Shown here: in pieces, positions 32,487 through 40,355 of the stretch
How positions within the stretch are numbered: position 1 is the stretch's first letter
How the letters are laid out: each line of letters starts with the position of its first letter
Source of the DNA: Hymenobacter sp. DG25B
GTDB lineage: Bacteria > Bacteroidota > Bacteroidia > Cytophagales > Hymenobacteraceae
DNA length: 64,000 nt
Reading direction: 5' to 3'
Assembly: GCF_000801315.1 (NCBI RefSeq)
Contig: NZ_CP010054.1
Location: forward strand, 2,170,001 to 2,234,000
Notes under the pieces: model-generated
Databases searched by the model: none
What the model was told of the DNA's origin: nothing
The model's input: only the letters and a program-made list of their open reading frames with translations
Made by a program: the position numbers and the translations under genes

Positions 32487-33773
32487 CTACAATGCCGGGG
32501 CTGGTAGTACCGTGCCGCGCACTTCACCGAAGCCGATGCGCAGGCCGTCTTTTTCGGCGTAGCCACGCATAATTACTGTGTCGCCGTCCTGCAGGAACTT
32601 GCGCTCTGAGCCATCGGGAAGGTGCAGGGGCTTGGTGCCGCGCCAGGAAAGCTCCAGCATAGAGCCATAAGAATCCGGGGTGGCGCCGCTGATGGTGCCG
32701 GAGGCGTACAGGTCGCCTACCTCAATGGGGCAGCCATTGCTGGCGTGGTGGGCCAGCTGCTGGGCCATGTTCCAGTACATGTACCGGAAGTTGGAATGGC
32801 AGATAACGGTTTCCGGGCCGTCTTTGAGCTGCAGCAGCACTTCCAGCTGAATATCGAAGTTATGGTCGCCATCGAGCTGCAGGTAGGGCAGGGGTTGGGG
32901 CTCCTGCTCGGGGCCACTCACGCGGAATGGCTCCAGGGCATCCATGGTTACCACCCACGGCGAAACGCTGCTGCCGAAGTTCTTGCCCAGAAACGGGCCC
33001 AGGGGCACGTATTCCCAGCTCTGAATGTCGCGGGCGCTCCAGTCGTTGAATAGCAGCAGGCCAAAGATGTGGTCTTCGGCTTCGGCTACCGGAATGGTCT
33101 CGCCCATGGTAGTGCCGTCGCCTACTACAAAGGCCACTTCCAGCTCAAAATCCAATTGCTGGGAGGGGCCGAAGGTAGGAGCCACGGCATCGGGGGCTTT
33201 GCGCTGGCCGTTGGGCCGGCGGATGGGTGTGCCACTGACTACTATGCTGCTGGTGCGGCCGTGGTAGCCAATAGGAATATGGCGCCAGTTGGGCAGCAGG
33301 GCGTTGGCTGGGTCGCGGAACATGGTGCCCACATTGGTGGCATGCTCAATGCTGCTGTAAAAATCGGTGTAGTTATGGGGCTTGATGGGGCGCAGCATAC
33401 GCACTTCGCGCTGGCGCAGCAGGCAGTTGCGCATGGCCTCCTCATTATCGCGCAGGGTGGGGTTATCGTGCCGCAACAGCTCGCTGATGCGCTGGCGCAC
33501 GGCCCGCCACGCCGTCTGGCCCAGGCGAATAAAGGCATTGAGCGTGCGCCGCCGGAAAACTTTGGGCTGCGCTGCCCCCAGGCCCAGATCATCGAAAAAC
33601 CCATACTGCGCTACGGCATACAAGTCCAGCACGTACTCCCCTATGGCCACGCCCACGCGGGTGCCGCGCTCATCCGTTTCAAACACGCCAAACGGCAGGT
33701 TCTGAATCGGGAAGTCGCTGTGGGGCGGAATATCAATCCAGGAATGCAGGGTAGGGTCGTTCGGGTTGGCCAT
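32487..33773 (-). CDS. fahA: Fumarylacetoacetase
   Basis: A 428-residue enzyme splitting fumarylacetoacetate into fumarate and acetoacetate, the last step of tyrosine catabolism via homogentisate. The N-terminal SH3-like domain (SDFPIQNLPFGVFE) precedes the catalytic domain with DFYSSIEHATNVGTMFRDP, GYHGRTSSIVVSGTPIRRP, the metal ligands in LDFELEVAFVVG and LLFNDWSARDIQSWEYVPLG, and the end ELSWRGTKPLHLPDG. Length agrees with the family. Other homogentisate pathway genes are not in the window. Its gene is convergent with acs. Confidence 0.96.
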   Translation of the reverse strand: MANPNDPTLHSWIDIPPHSDFPIQNLPFGVFETDERGTRVGVAIGEYVLDLYAVAQYGFFDDLGLGAAQPKVFRRRTLNAFIRLGQTAWRAVRQRISELLRHDNPTLRDNEEAMRNCLLRQREVRMLRPIKPHNYTDFYSSIEHATNVGTMFRDPANALLPNWRHIPIGYHGRTSSIVVSGTPIRRPNGQRKAPDAVAPTFGPSQQLDFELEVAFVVGDGTTMGETIPVAEAEDHIFGLLLFNDWSARDIQSWEYVPLGPFLGKNFGSSVSPWVVTMDALEPFRVSGPEQEPQPLPYLQLDGDHNFDIQLEVLLQLKDGPETVICHSNFRYMYWNMAQQLAHHASNGCPIEVGDLYASGTISGATPDSYGSMLELSWRGTKPLHLPDGSERKFLQDGDTVIMRGYAEKDGLRIGFGEVRGTVLPAPAL

Positions 33774-33957
33774 AGCGGGGAGAATAGGTTGGCCACAAAG
33801 GTAGGGTAAGCTGCCAAATGATGGATAAGCCGGCTACGGAACCCGATTAGGTCAGGCAAATCGAAGATGCTACCTTGAGCGCCAACCACAGCTGATTGCC
33901 GCTATGGCTCCAAGTAGGTATAGTAGTGGAAATAGATATGTTAGAAGCCATTATATG

Positions 33958-35145
33958 ATGACATACGAACTAACAAACGAACAACGAAAATACTTCGGAC
34001 TTGACCCCATTGAGAGCCATTGGGACAGAGTTACTTTTAAAGGCGACAAATATCGTGCAGAGAGCATATTGTATTTTGATAAAAATACTATCAAAAGGCA
34101 CATTCTTTCAACAGAAAATGAATATTCAGAAAAACAGTACAATGAACTGACAAAAGACAGAGTTATACTTTTGCCTAAAACAGACAAAGGAAAGGGAAAG
34201 AAGTTAACGGCTTCTGTTTTAGATACACGCCACCCAGCTGGCGTATATCTAAGTGTTAACTGTGGTAACTTGATAATTGGGAATTATACCTCTCAAACCA
34301 CTTTTTATTCAAGCAGTTGGGACAACGAAGAACAATCTAAAAAGAGCGTATCGGAAATCATAAATGACTTTATAGAAAATTCGCCTGAAAATCATCTTGC
34401 TGAAGTTAAGGATTTTAAAAAACTAAAAAGAGAAAACATAAAATTTAAATCAGGAGATTATTTCTGTTTTAAAATTGATAGATTAAATTATGGTTTTGGT
34501 CGCGTGCTTCTTGATGTGAAGAAAATTAGGAATCAGAAATTAATAGACGATTTTCATGGATTAAACTTGTTAATGTGTGCGCCAGTAATTATTGAGTTAT
34601 TTGCTTGTAAATGCAAAGAGAAAAGTGTTGGAATTAATATTCTTGATAATCAACCAAAATTACCAACAGATGTAATGATGGACAATTTGCTATTATATGG
34701 AGAGTTTGAAATAATTGGACATAGAGAAATTAAAGATGAAGAATTTGACTTTCCCATTTCTTACGGACATAGCATTGATCAAAGGGGAGTAGTATTTCTA
34801 CAGTGGGGCTTAATACACAAAGAACTGCCGCTAGAGAAATTCTGCAAATATGTGGCAGGTGAAAACGCATTCGACCATAATCCCTATGGTTATTACTCTA
34901 TCGGATTTCGACCACATTACGACAGCGTCGATGTATGGAAAACAATAGAGAACAAAGGCGTTTTTAGCTTTGACAATGCAAGAGAGTATACATCGAAATG
35001 GGATTTGCGTAATCCTAATAATAAATATATAAAAGATGAAATATTTAAAGTTTTTGGGCTAGATGCCACTAAAGGATATTATGAAAATTCAATATTGTCA
35101 AGTGTAAAACTGCCAAGTGAAATAATTAAACAATTAAAAATATAA
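33958..35145 (+). CDS. AT-rich orphan gene with Imm26-like domain
   Basis: A 395-residue soluble protein. Residues about 163-184 contain FKSGDYFCFKIDRLNYGFG and RVL, the hallmark of immunity protein family Imm26 (contact-dependent or polymorphic toxin immunity). The N-terminal 160 residues (VYLSVNCGNLIIGNYTSQ; KSVSEIINDFIENSPE) and the C-terminal region (YGYYSIGFRPHYDSVDVWKT) are not assigned. The gene and the 145 bases after it are strikingly AT-rich, with AAA, ATA and AGA codons rare in its neighbours, so it was probably acquired recently from a low-GC relative. No toxin gene lies beside it. Start choice between adjacent ATGs at 33955 and 33958 is uncertain; the further in-frame ATG at 33904 is not excluded. 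Confidence 0.75.
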   Translation: MTYELTNEQRKYFGLDPIESHWDRVTFKGDKYRAESILYFDKNTIKRHILSTENEYSEKQYNELTKDRVILLPKTDKGKGKKLTASVLDTRHPAGVYLSVNCGNLIIGNYTSQTTFYSSSWDNEEQSKKSVSEIINDFIENSPENHLAEVKDFKKLKRENIKFKSGDYFCFKIDRLNYGFGRVLLDVKKIRNQKLIDDFHGLNLLMCAPVIIELFACKCKEKSVGINILDNQPKLPTDVMMDNLLLYGEFEIIGHREIKDEEFDFPISYGHSIDQRGVVFLQWGLIHKELPLEKFCKYVAGENAFDHNPYGYYSIGFRPHYDSVDVWKTIENKGVFSFDNAREYTSKWDLRNPNNKYIKDEIFKVFGLDATKGYYENSILSSVKLPSEIIKQLKI

Positions 35146-35301
35146 AAAAACACCGTTTATTAATAGTATATTGTTAATTGTAAACAAGGTAGTTGAAGAT
35201 TTAATATATGTATTTTTATTGCGTATTTGTAAAAATATTTAACTGACCACTTTCATATGACCCACCTTCGTTAATACGTAAAGCTTTACCTCCCAAATCA
35301 C

Positions 35302-35341
35302 CAAGCCCCGCCTTCACCACAAATGGTAAAAGCGGGGCTTG
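35302..35341. terminator. Hairpin between Imm26-like and NifU-like genes
   Basis: CAAGCCCCGC (35302-35311) and GCGGGGCTTG (35332-35341) form a perfect 10-bp stem around a 20-base loop between convergent genes. On the plus strand it is followed by TCTTAT; on the minus strand the tail is only weakly T-rich. Its GC-rich composition marks the return to native sequence after the AT-rich block. Confidence 0.65.
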
Positions 35342-35362
35342 TCTTATAAGGCAAAAATCAAT

Positions 35363-35659
35363 CTACCGAACCTGTCCGGCGGGCTGCTCCTGCATGGGTG
35401 TCAGATTAATGGCCTCCACCGCCCGAATTTCCGGCACGGCCTTCTTCACCGATTCTTCCACGCCGGCCTTAAGCGTCATAGGTGACATGGGGCAGGTGCC
35501 ACAGGCGCCCAGCAGCTCCAGCTGCAGCACCATATCATCGGTGATGTTGAGGATGCGCACATTGCCGCCATCGGCTGCCAGGTAAGGACGGATGGTATCC
35601 AGGGCCTGTTCGATGCGCGGCAGGAGAGGGTGGTCGGCTACGGCAGGAGAATAGCTCAT
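35363..35659 (-). CDS. NifU C-terminal domain Fe-S scaffold protein
   Basis: A 98-residue NifU-like (Nfu) domain that carries or delivers Fe-S clusters. The sequence IRPYLAADGGNVRIL is followed by the cluster-binding CxxC in LLGACGTCPMSPMTLKAGVE, both diagnostic. The start MSYSPAVADHPLLPRIEQAL is preferred: earlier in-frame starts would prepend a 38-residue hydrophobic segment not found in this family. It lies 151 bases downstream of the Mrp/ApbC gene on the same strand; pairing of an Nfu scaffold with an ApbC carrier is common and suggests a shared role in Fe-S maturation. Confidence 0.93.
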   Translation of the reverse strand: MSYSPAVADHPLLPRIEQALDTIRPYLAADGGNVRILNITDDMVLQLELLGACGTCPMSPMTLKAGVEESVKKAVPEIRAVEAINLTPMQEQPAGQVR

Positions 35660-35810
35660 AGATAAAAAAGGTAACGCTGCGGGAGAAATCAAAACAGAGG
35701 AATAAGCAGCGGAAGCGTACGTAAAGGTAAGGCTTTGGGCAGAGTAAGTGAGCAACAAACAGGCGGACAGCAAAGTTGCCGCCGCGCTGCTTATGCGGCA
35801 GCGCGACAGG

Positions 35811-36914
35811 CTAGGCCTTCATTTCCACTATCTGCGTGCGCGGGGCAATGGCATTGCGGATGGATACCTGCCGGGCCAGCTCTTCAGCCAGCTGTGCAAA
35901 CACCTCGGCCGAAGGAGTGCCAGGCTCCAGAATAGCCGGCGTGCCCTGGTCGCCATTCTCGCGGATGCTCTGCACCAGCGGAATGTGGCCCAGCAGCGGC
36001 ACCTGGTGCTTTTCGGCCAGCCGCTGCCCGCCGCCTTCGCCAAAGATGAAGTACTTGTTGTCGGGCAGCTCGGCGGGCGTAAACCAGGCCATATTCTCCA
36101 CTATGCCCAGAATGGGGACATTAATCTGCGGGAGGCGGAACATCTGCATGCCTTTCTCGGCATCGGCCAGGGCCACTTTCTGCGGGGTTGTCACGATGAG
36201 CGCGCCGGTTACGGGCACCGTCTGCACCATGGTCAGGTGAATATCCGAGGTTCCGGGAGGCATGTCCAGGAGCAGGTAGTCCAGCTCGCCCCAGTCTACT
36301 TCCGTGATAAACTGCTTCAGCGCCGACGAAGCCATGGGGCCGCGCCACACAATAGCCGACTCAGCGGGGGCCAGGAAGCCTATGCTCATCAGCTTCACCC
36401 CAAACTTCTCAATGGGCTGAATCAGGTTTTTGCCTTCTGGCGACTGGTACACGTGGGGGCGGGCATCTTCCACGCCAAACATCAGCGGCATGCTGGGGCC
36501 GGAAATGTCGGCATCTACCAGGCCCACTTTGGCGCCGGTTTTGGCCAGCGCAATGGCCAGGTTGGCCGTTACGGTGCTTTTGCCCACGCCGCCTTTACCG
36601 GAGGCAATGGCAATGATGTTCTTCACGCCGGGCAGCAGGTCGCGGTTCTGGCGCATGCTGGTCACGCGGGAGGTCATGCTGATTTTCACGTCGGCCTCTT
36701 TGTCCACCATAGTATGAATGGCGCGCACACAGGCATTGTGAATCAGCTCTTTCAGGGGGCAGGCGGGCGTGGTGAGCACGACAGTGAACGACACCGTTTT
36801 GCCTTCAATTGCCACGTCCTCAATCATGTTCAGCGTGACGAGGTCTTTGCCCAGATCGGGCTCTTCCACGTAGCTGAGGGCTTTCAGGACGTCTTCTTTG
36901 GTTATCGTAGCCAT
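35811..36914 (-). CDS. mrp: Mrp/ApbC-family Fe-S cluster carrier ATPase
   Basis: A 367-residue cytoplasmic P-loop protein. An N-terminal MIP18/DUF59 domain (about 1-90; VLKALSYVEEPDLGKDLVTL) is followed by the ATPase with deviant Walker A IASGKGGVGKSTVTANLA (about 105-122), VDADISGPSMPLMFG, and LLLDMPPGTSDIHLTM. The usual CxxC near the C-terminus is not present (ENMAWFTPAELPDNKYFIFG occupies that region), as in many Bacteroidota versions. It carries Fe-S clusters to apoproteins. The start MATITKEDVLKAL is chosen over an ATG 12 codons upstream lying over the probable promoter. Divergent from dnaG. Confidence 0.92.
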   Translation of the reverse strand: MATITKEDVLKALSYVEEPDLGKDLVTLNMIEDVAIEGKTVSFTVVLTTPACPLKELIHNACVRAIHTMVDKEADVKISMTSRVTSMRQNRDLLPGVKNIIAIASGKGGVGKSTVTANLAIALAKTGAKVGLVDADISGPSMPLMFGVEDARPHVYQSPEGKNLIQPIEKFGVKLMSIGFLAPAESAIVWRGPMASSALKQFITEVDWGELDYLLLDMPPGTSDIHLTMVQTVPVTGALIVTTPQKVALADAEKGMQMFRLPQINVPILGIVENMAWFTPAELPDNKYFIFGEGGGQRLAEKHQVPLLGHIPLVQSIRENGDQGTPAILEPGTPSAEVFAQLAEELARQVSIRNAIAPRTQIVEMKA

Positions 36915-36946
36915 TATATTCAGAAAGGAAAAGGCGGATAGGAAAC

Positions 36947-36955
36947 GCAAAGATA
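36947..36955 (-). promoter_or_regulatory. -7 promoter box of mrp
   Basis: The minus strand reads TATCTTTGC, a perfect TAnnTTTGC, ending 32 bases before the chosen ATG (36914). This also argues against the in-frame ATG at 36950, which would lie inside the promoter. Confidence 0.55.
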
Positions 36956-37007
36956 ACCCGGAAAAGCGGGCGGTGGTTGTTCGGAAAGCAGGTGGCCGGA
37001 AATGGAT

Positions 37008-37122
37008 GTAGCGCGAAGCTCCGGCTTCGCGGACGAGCGAAGCGAGTAGGCGGAAAGGTGCCGTGTGTAACCACGCGGAGGAACTCGCGAAGCTCGTGCG
37101 CGAAGCCGGAGCTTCGCGCTAC
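37008..37122. repeat. Long palindromic repeat, family 1, copy 2
   Basis: Arms 37008-37029 and 37101-37122 are the same perfect 22-base inverted repeat as at 4259-4362 (GTAGCGCGAAGCTCC... and its complement). Inner pairing continues through GACGAGCGAAGCGAGT against ACTCGCGAAGCTCGT. The centre differs from copy 1. It lies between divergently transcribed mrp and dnaG, 20 bases before the dnaG -7 box. Confidence 0.85.
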
Positions 37123-37142
37123 ATATCGTTGTACTTCCTCGC

Positions 37143-37151
37143 TACCTTTGC
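37143..37151 (+). promoter_or_regulatory. -7 promoter box of dnaG
   Basis: TACCTTTGC, a perfect TAnnTTTGC, ends five bases before the ATG at 37157. The transcription start predicted from it falls within about three bases of the start codon, suggesting a leaderless or nearly leaderless mRNA. Confidence 0.5.
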
Positions 37152-37156
37152 ACCGT

Positions 37157-39190
37157 ATGGCCCGCATCCCCAAAGAAACCATTGACCAGATTCTGCACCA
37201 CGCCGATATCGTAGAAGTCGTCGGCGACTTTGTTTCCCTGAAGCGGAAAGGGCAGAATATGTGGGCCTGCTGCCCGTTCCACCATGAAAAGTCGCCGAGC
37301 TTTTCGGTAGCGCCAGCCAAGGGCCTGTACAAGTGCTTTGGCTGCGGCAAGGCGGGGGGCGTGGTGCAGTTTATTATGGATATTGAGGGTACCAGCTACG
37401 TGGAGGCCCTGAAATACCTGGCCAAAAAGTACGGTATTGATGTTCAGGAGGAAGAAAAAACGCCCGAGCAGCAGCTGGCCCAGAACGACAAGGACTCCCA
37501 GTTCATCGTCTCCAACTGGGCTAAGGACCACTACCACAAGCTGCTGCTGCACCACGAGGAAGGCCAGAGCATTGGTCTGAGCTACCTGCGCCAGCGCGGC
37601 CTGAATCAGAACACCATTCAAACCTTCGAGCTGGGCTACTCCCTCGACCTCTGGGACGACCTGCTGAAAGCCGCCGAGCGGGACGGCTACGACAAGAAAT
37701 ACCTCGAGAAAACCGGCCTCACCATCGTTAAGGAAGACGAGCAGGGCAAAGACACCGGCCGCCGCTACGACCGGTTCCGGGGCCGCGTCATGTTCCCCAT
37801 TCACAACGTATCGGGGCGCGTGGTGGGCTTTGGTGCGCGCACACTCAAGGCCAACGACAAAACGGCCAAGTACCTGAACTCGCCGGAGTCGGAAATCTAC
37901 CATAAGTCCGATGTGCTCTACGGCCTGTACCAGAGCCGGCAGGCTATTCGCACCGAGGAGCAGTGCTACTTGGTGGAGGGCTACCTGGATGTGCTGAGCC
38001 TGCACCAGGGCGGCATCAAAAACGTGGTAGCCTCCTCGGGTACCTCGCTCACCGAAGGCCAAATCCGCCTGATTAAGCGCTATTCTGATAATGTAACGGT
38101 GCTGTATGACGGCGACGCGGCCGGCATTAGGGCCTCGCTGCGCGGAATTGATATGCTGCTGGAAGGCGGCCTGAACGTGCGCGTGGTGCTGTTCCCGGAC
38201 GGCGACGACCCCGACAGCTACATCCGCAAAGTAGGCGACCAGCGCTTCAAGGACCACCTGGAAAACGCCAGTCAGGACTTCATCACCTTCAAAACCCAGC
38301 TGGTAGCCAAAGAAGCCGCCCACGACCCGGTAAAAAAGGCCGAAGCTATTCGGGAAGTGCTCCAAAGCATTGCCAAAGTGCCGGACCCCATTAAGCGGCA
38401 AGTGTTTTTGCAGCAAACCAGCAACACCTTCGGTATTGATGAGCAGGTGCTTATCACCGAGTATAACAAGCTGGTCAAGAATGCCACCCAGAAAGCCTCG
38501 CCTTCGCCGGGCAGCGCGCCCAGCGGGTTAGGTCAGCAGCCCCCGGCGGCCGCTCCACGCGCACTTTCACCGGAAGAAGAAGCCGAGGCGCTGATGTACG
38601 GCGCCACGCCCGACGAGCTGGGCGGCGCGGCCACACCCGGCCGCGACGAGCTGGAGCCCATTGGCGACGTGCTGCAAACCTGTGAGCGGGAAATTGTGCG
38701 CCTGCTGGTGCTTTACGCCCCCCAGCCCCTGACGGAGGAAGTGGCCGTGGCCCAGTACCTGATTGCCCAGCTGGAAGAAACGCCCCTGCGCACGCCGCTC
38801 TACGCCGATGTGCTCCACTGGTGCCAGCAGGAAATGGAGCAGGGCCGCTGGCCCGAGATACGCAACCTCATCCAGCACAGCCGCTCCGATATCCGCGCCC
38901 TCATTGGCGACCTGGCCACCGAGAAGCACGAGCTCAGCCCCAACTGGACTACCCACCAGATTCACGTACCGCGCGAGCTGGACCTCATTCAGCAGGCCTG
39001 CGACAACGCCATTCTGCGCCTGAAGAAAGAAGTAGTGCAGCGCGAGCTAAACAAGTTGCAGCTGGAGCTGCGCCTGGCCCAGGACCCCGCCGCCGTAGAC
39101 CGGATTCTGGAAAACCTGATGCTGTATAAGCGCCTGGATAATGAGCTGGCCGCCCATTTGGGCACCGTTATACCACGCAATATTGCATAG
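37157..39190 (+). CDS. dnaG: DNA primase DnaG
   Basis: A 677-residue replicative primase that lays RNA primers at the fork and binds DnaB helicase. The N-terminal CHC2 zinc finger is seen as CCPFHHEKSPSF and LYKCFGCGKAGG (about 37-65). The RNA-polymerase domain follows (SGRVVGFGARTL, KYLNSPESEIYHKSDVLYGL), with TOPRIM acidic residues in CYLVEGYLDVLSLHQ and VTVLYDGDAAGIRASLRG. The C-terminal 180 residues, after a proline/alanine-rich linker near 450-480, correspond to the helicase-binding domain. The start MARIPKETIDQILHHADI is standard; longer in-frame versions would translate the palindromic repeat. Confidence 0.96.
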   Translation: MARIPKETIDQILHHADIVEVVGDFVSLKRKGQNMWACCPFHHEKSPSFSVAPAKGLYKCFGCGKAGGVVQFIMDIEGTSYVEALKYLAKKYGIDVQEEEKTPEQQLAQNDKDSQFIVSNWAKDHYHKLLLHHEEGQSIGLSYLRQRGLNQNTIQTFELGYSLDLWDDLLKAAERDGYDKKYLEKTGLTIVKEDEQGKDTGRRYDRFRGRVMFPIHNVSGRVVGFGARTLKANDKTAKYLNSPESEIYHKSDVLYGLYQSRQAIRTEEQCYLVEGYLDVLSLHQGGIKNVVASSGTSLTEGQIRLIKRYSDNVTVLYDGDAAGIRASLRGIDMLLEGGLNVRVVLFPDGDDPDSYIRKVGDQRFKDHLENASQDFITFKTQLVAKEAAHDPVKKAEAIREVLQSIAKVPDPIKRQVFLQQTSNTFGIDEQVLITEYNKLVKNATQKASPSPGSAPSGLGQQPPAAAPRALSPEEEAEALMYGATPDELGGAATPGRDELEPIGDVLQTCEREIVRLLVLYAPQPLTEEVAVAQYLIAQLEETPLRTPLYADVLHWCQQEMEQGRWPEIRNLIQHSRSDIRALIGDLATEKHELSPNWTTHQIHVPRELDLIQQACDNAILRLKKEVVQRELNKLQLELRLAQDPAAVDRILENLMLYKRLDNELAAHLGTVIPRNIA

Positions 39191-39216
39191 CAGCGCCATG
39201 CGCCTAACTTAGCTCC

Positions 39217-40278
39217 GTGCGCTTAAATCAAATTCAGTATTCGCCGTTGCCGCCCTCCGTCTGGAAGCGGGCCAACCTGAGCCGGTTTGTAATTGCGCTG
39301 GGCGTTACGGCGCTTAGCCTGTGTACCGGCGTGAGCGGGTTCATGTATTTTGGCGGCTACAATGTGGTCGATGCCTTTTACATGACCATGATTACCGTGT
39401 CTACGGTGGGCTTTGGGGAGCTGCATACCATGGACCAGACCGGGCGCCTGTTTGTCTCGCTGTATATCTTTTTCAACCTGCTGGTGGTGGCCTACCTCGT
39501 GTCGGTACTCACTACTTATATTTTTGATGGCGAGCTGCGTAACATCTTCCATATGTTCAAAACTGACCAGGAAATCCGGCGTTTCAGCGGGCACGTAATT
39601 GTTTGCGGCTTCGGCCGCAACGGCAGCAAAGCCTACCACGAACTGCGCAGCAACGGCGCCCGCGTGGTGGTGATAGAGCAAAATCAGAAGCTGATGCGCG
39701 ACCGGCTGGAGGCCGGCATGGGGGAGGTGCCCGCCGTGTTTGGCGATGCTACTTCCGATGAAACCCTGCTGGCGGCCGGCATTGAGCGCGCCGCCGCCCT
39801 CATTACGGCCCTGCCCAAAGACTCCGACAACGTGTTTGTGGCCCTCACGGCCCGCGAGCTGAACCCTAAAATCAAGATTATTGCCCGCGCCAGCCTGAAA
39901 TCAAGCGAGGCCAAGCTGCTGCGCGCCGGCGCCGACTCCGTGGTGATGCCCGATGAAATAGGGGGCTCGCACATGGCCAACCTGGTGGTGCGCCCTGAGG
40001 TAATCCGGTTCTTGGAAATGATATCGGGCCTGGGGCCCGATAAGCTCCGTCTGGAGGAGTTGCGCTACGCCGGCGTGCGCCGGGAGTTTCAGGGCAAAAG
40101 CATCCGGGAGCTGGATATTCGCTCCCGCAGCGGGGCTACCGTTATCGGCCTGAAGCTCAGCTCCGGAGAGTTTGTGGTGAGCCCCAGCGCCGATGTGCGC
40201 CCCGCCCCTGGCGACGTACTGCTGCTGTTGGGTACCGAAACCCAGATTAAGCTGCTGGAGCAGCAGTTTCTGCCTTAA
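39217..40278 (+). CDS. Two-helix potassium channel with TrkA (RCK) domains
   Basis: A 353-residue inner-membrane K+ channel subunit. Two transmembrane helices (LSRFVIALGVTALSLCTGV and LFVSLYIFFNLLVVAYLVSV) enclose the pore loop with selectivity filter TVSTVGFGE (about 64-72). A cytoplasmic TrkA_N/RCK Rossmann domain follows (VIVCGFGRNGSKAYHELRSN; VFGDATSDETLLAAGIERA) and a TrkA_C domain ends the protein (REFQGKSIRELDIRSRSGAT; LLLLGTETQIKLLEQ). Probably gated by nucleotide or ions. The start is GTG at 39217, since no ATG fits the frame, preceded by TAACTTAGC four bases upstream, an imperfect -7 box. Confidence 0.92.
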   Translation: MRLNQIQYSPLPPSVWKRANLSRFVIALGVTALSLCTGVSGFMYFGGYNVVDAFYMTMITVSTVGFGELHTMDQTGRLFVSLYIFFNLLVVAYLVSVLTTYIFDGELRNIFHMFKTDQEIRRFSGHVIVCGFGRNGSKAYHELRSNGARVVVIEQNQKLMRDRLEAGMGEVPAVFGDATSDETLLAAGIERAAALITALPKDSDNVFVALTARELNPKIKIIARASLKSSEAKLLRAGADSVVMPDEIGGSHMANLVVRPEVIRFLEMISGLGPDKLRLEELRYAGVRREFQGKSIRELDIRSRSGATVIGLKLSSGEFVVSPSADVRPAPGDVLLLLGTETQIKLLEQQFLP

Positions 40279-40305
40279 GCCCAGCACTACTTGCGGCGGG
40301 AAGTG

Positions 40306-40314
40306 TAGCTTTGC
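40306..40314 (+). promoter_or_regulatory. -7 promoter box of the glycosyltransferase operon
   Basis: TAGCTTTGC matches TAnnTTTGC perfectly and lies 41 bases before the GTG start of the first glycosyltransferase. No clear -33 element. Confidence 0.5.
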
Positions 40315-40355
40315 AGCAGCTTAGGATTAGATGTTTTCGCTAGCTGACTGACTCT

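Noticed and set aside
33904..35145. Toxin-immunity pair
   Set aside because: Neither neighbour (fumarylacetoacetase, NifU-like protein) is a toxin, so only an orphan immunity-type gene can be supported.
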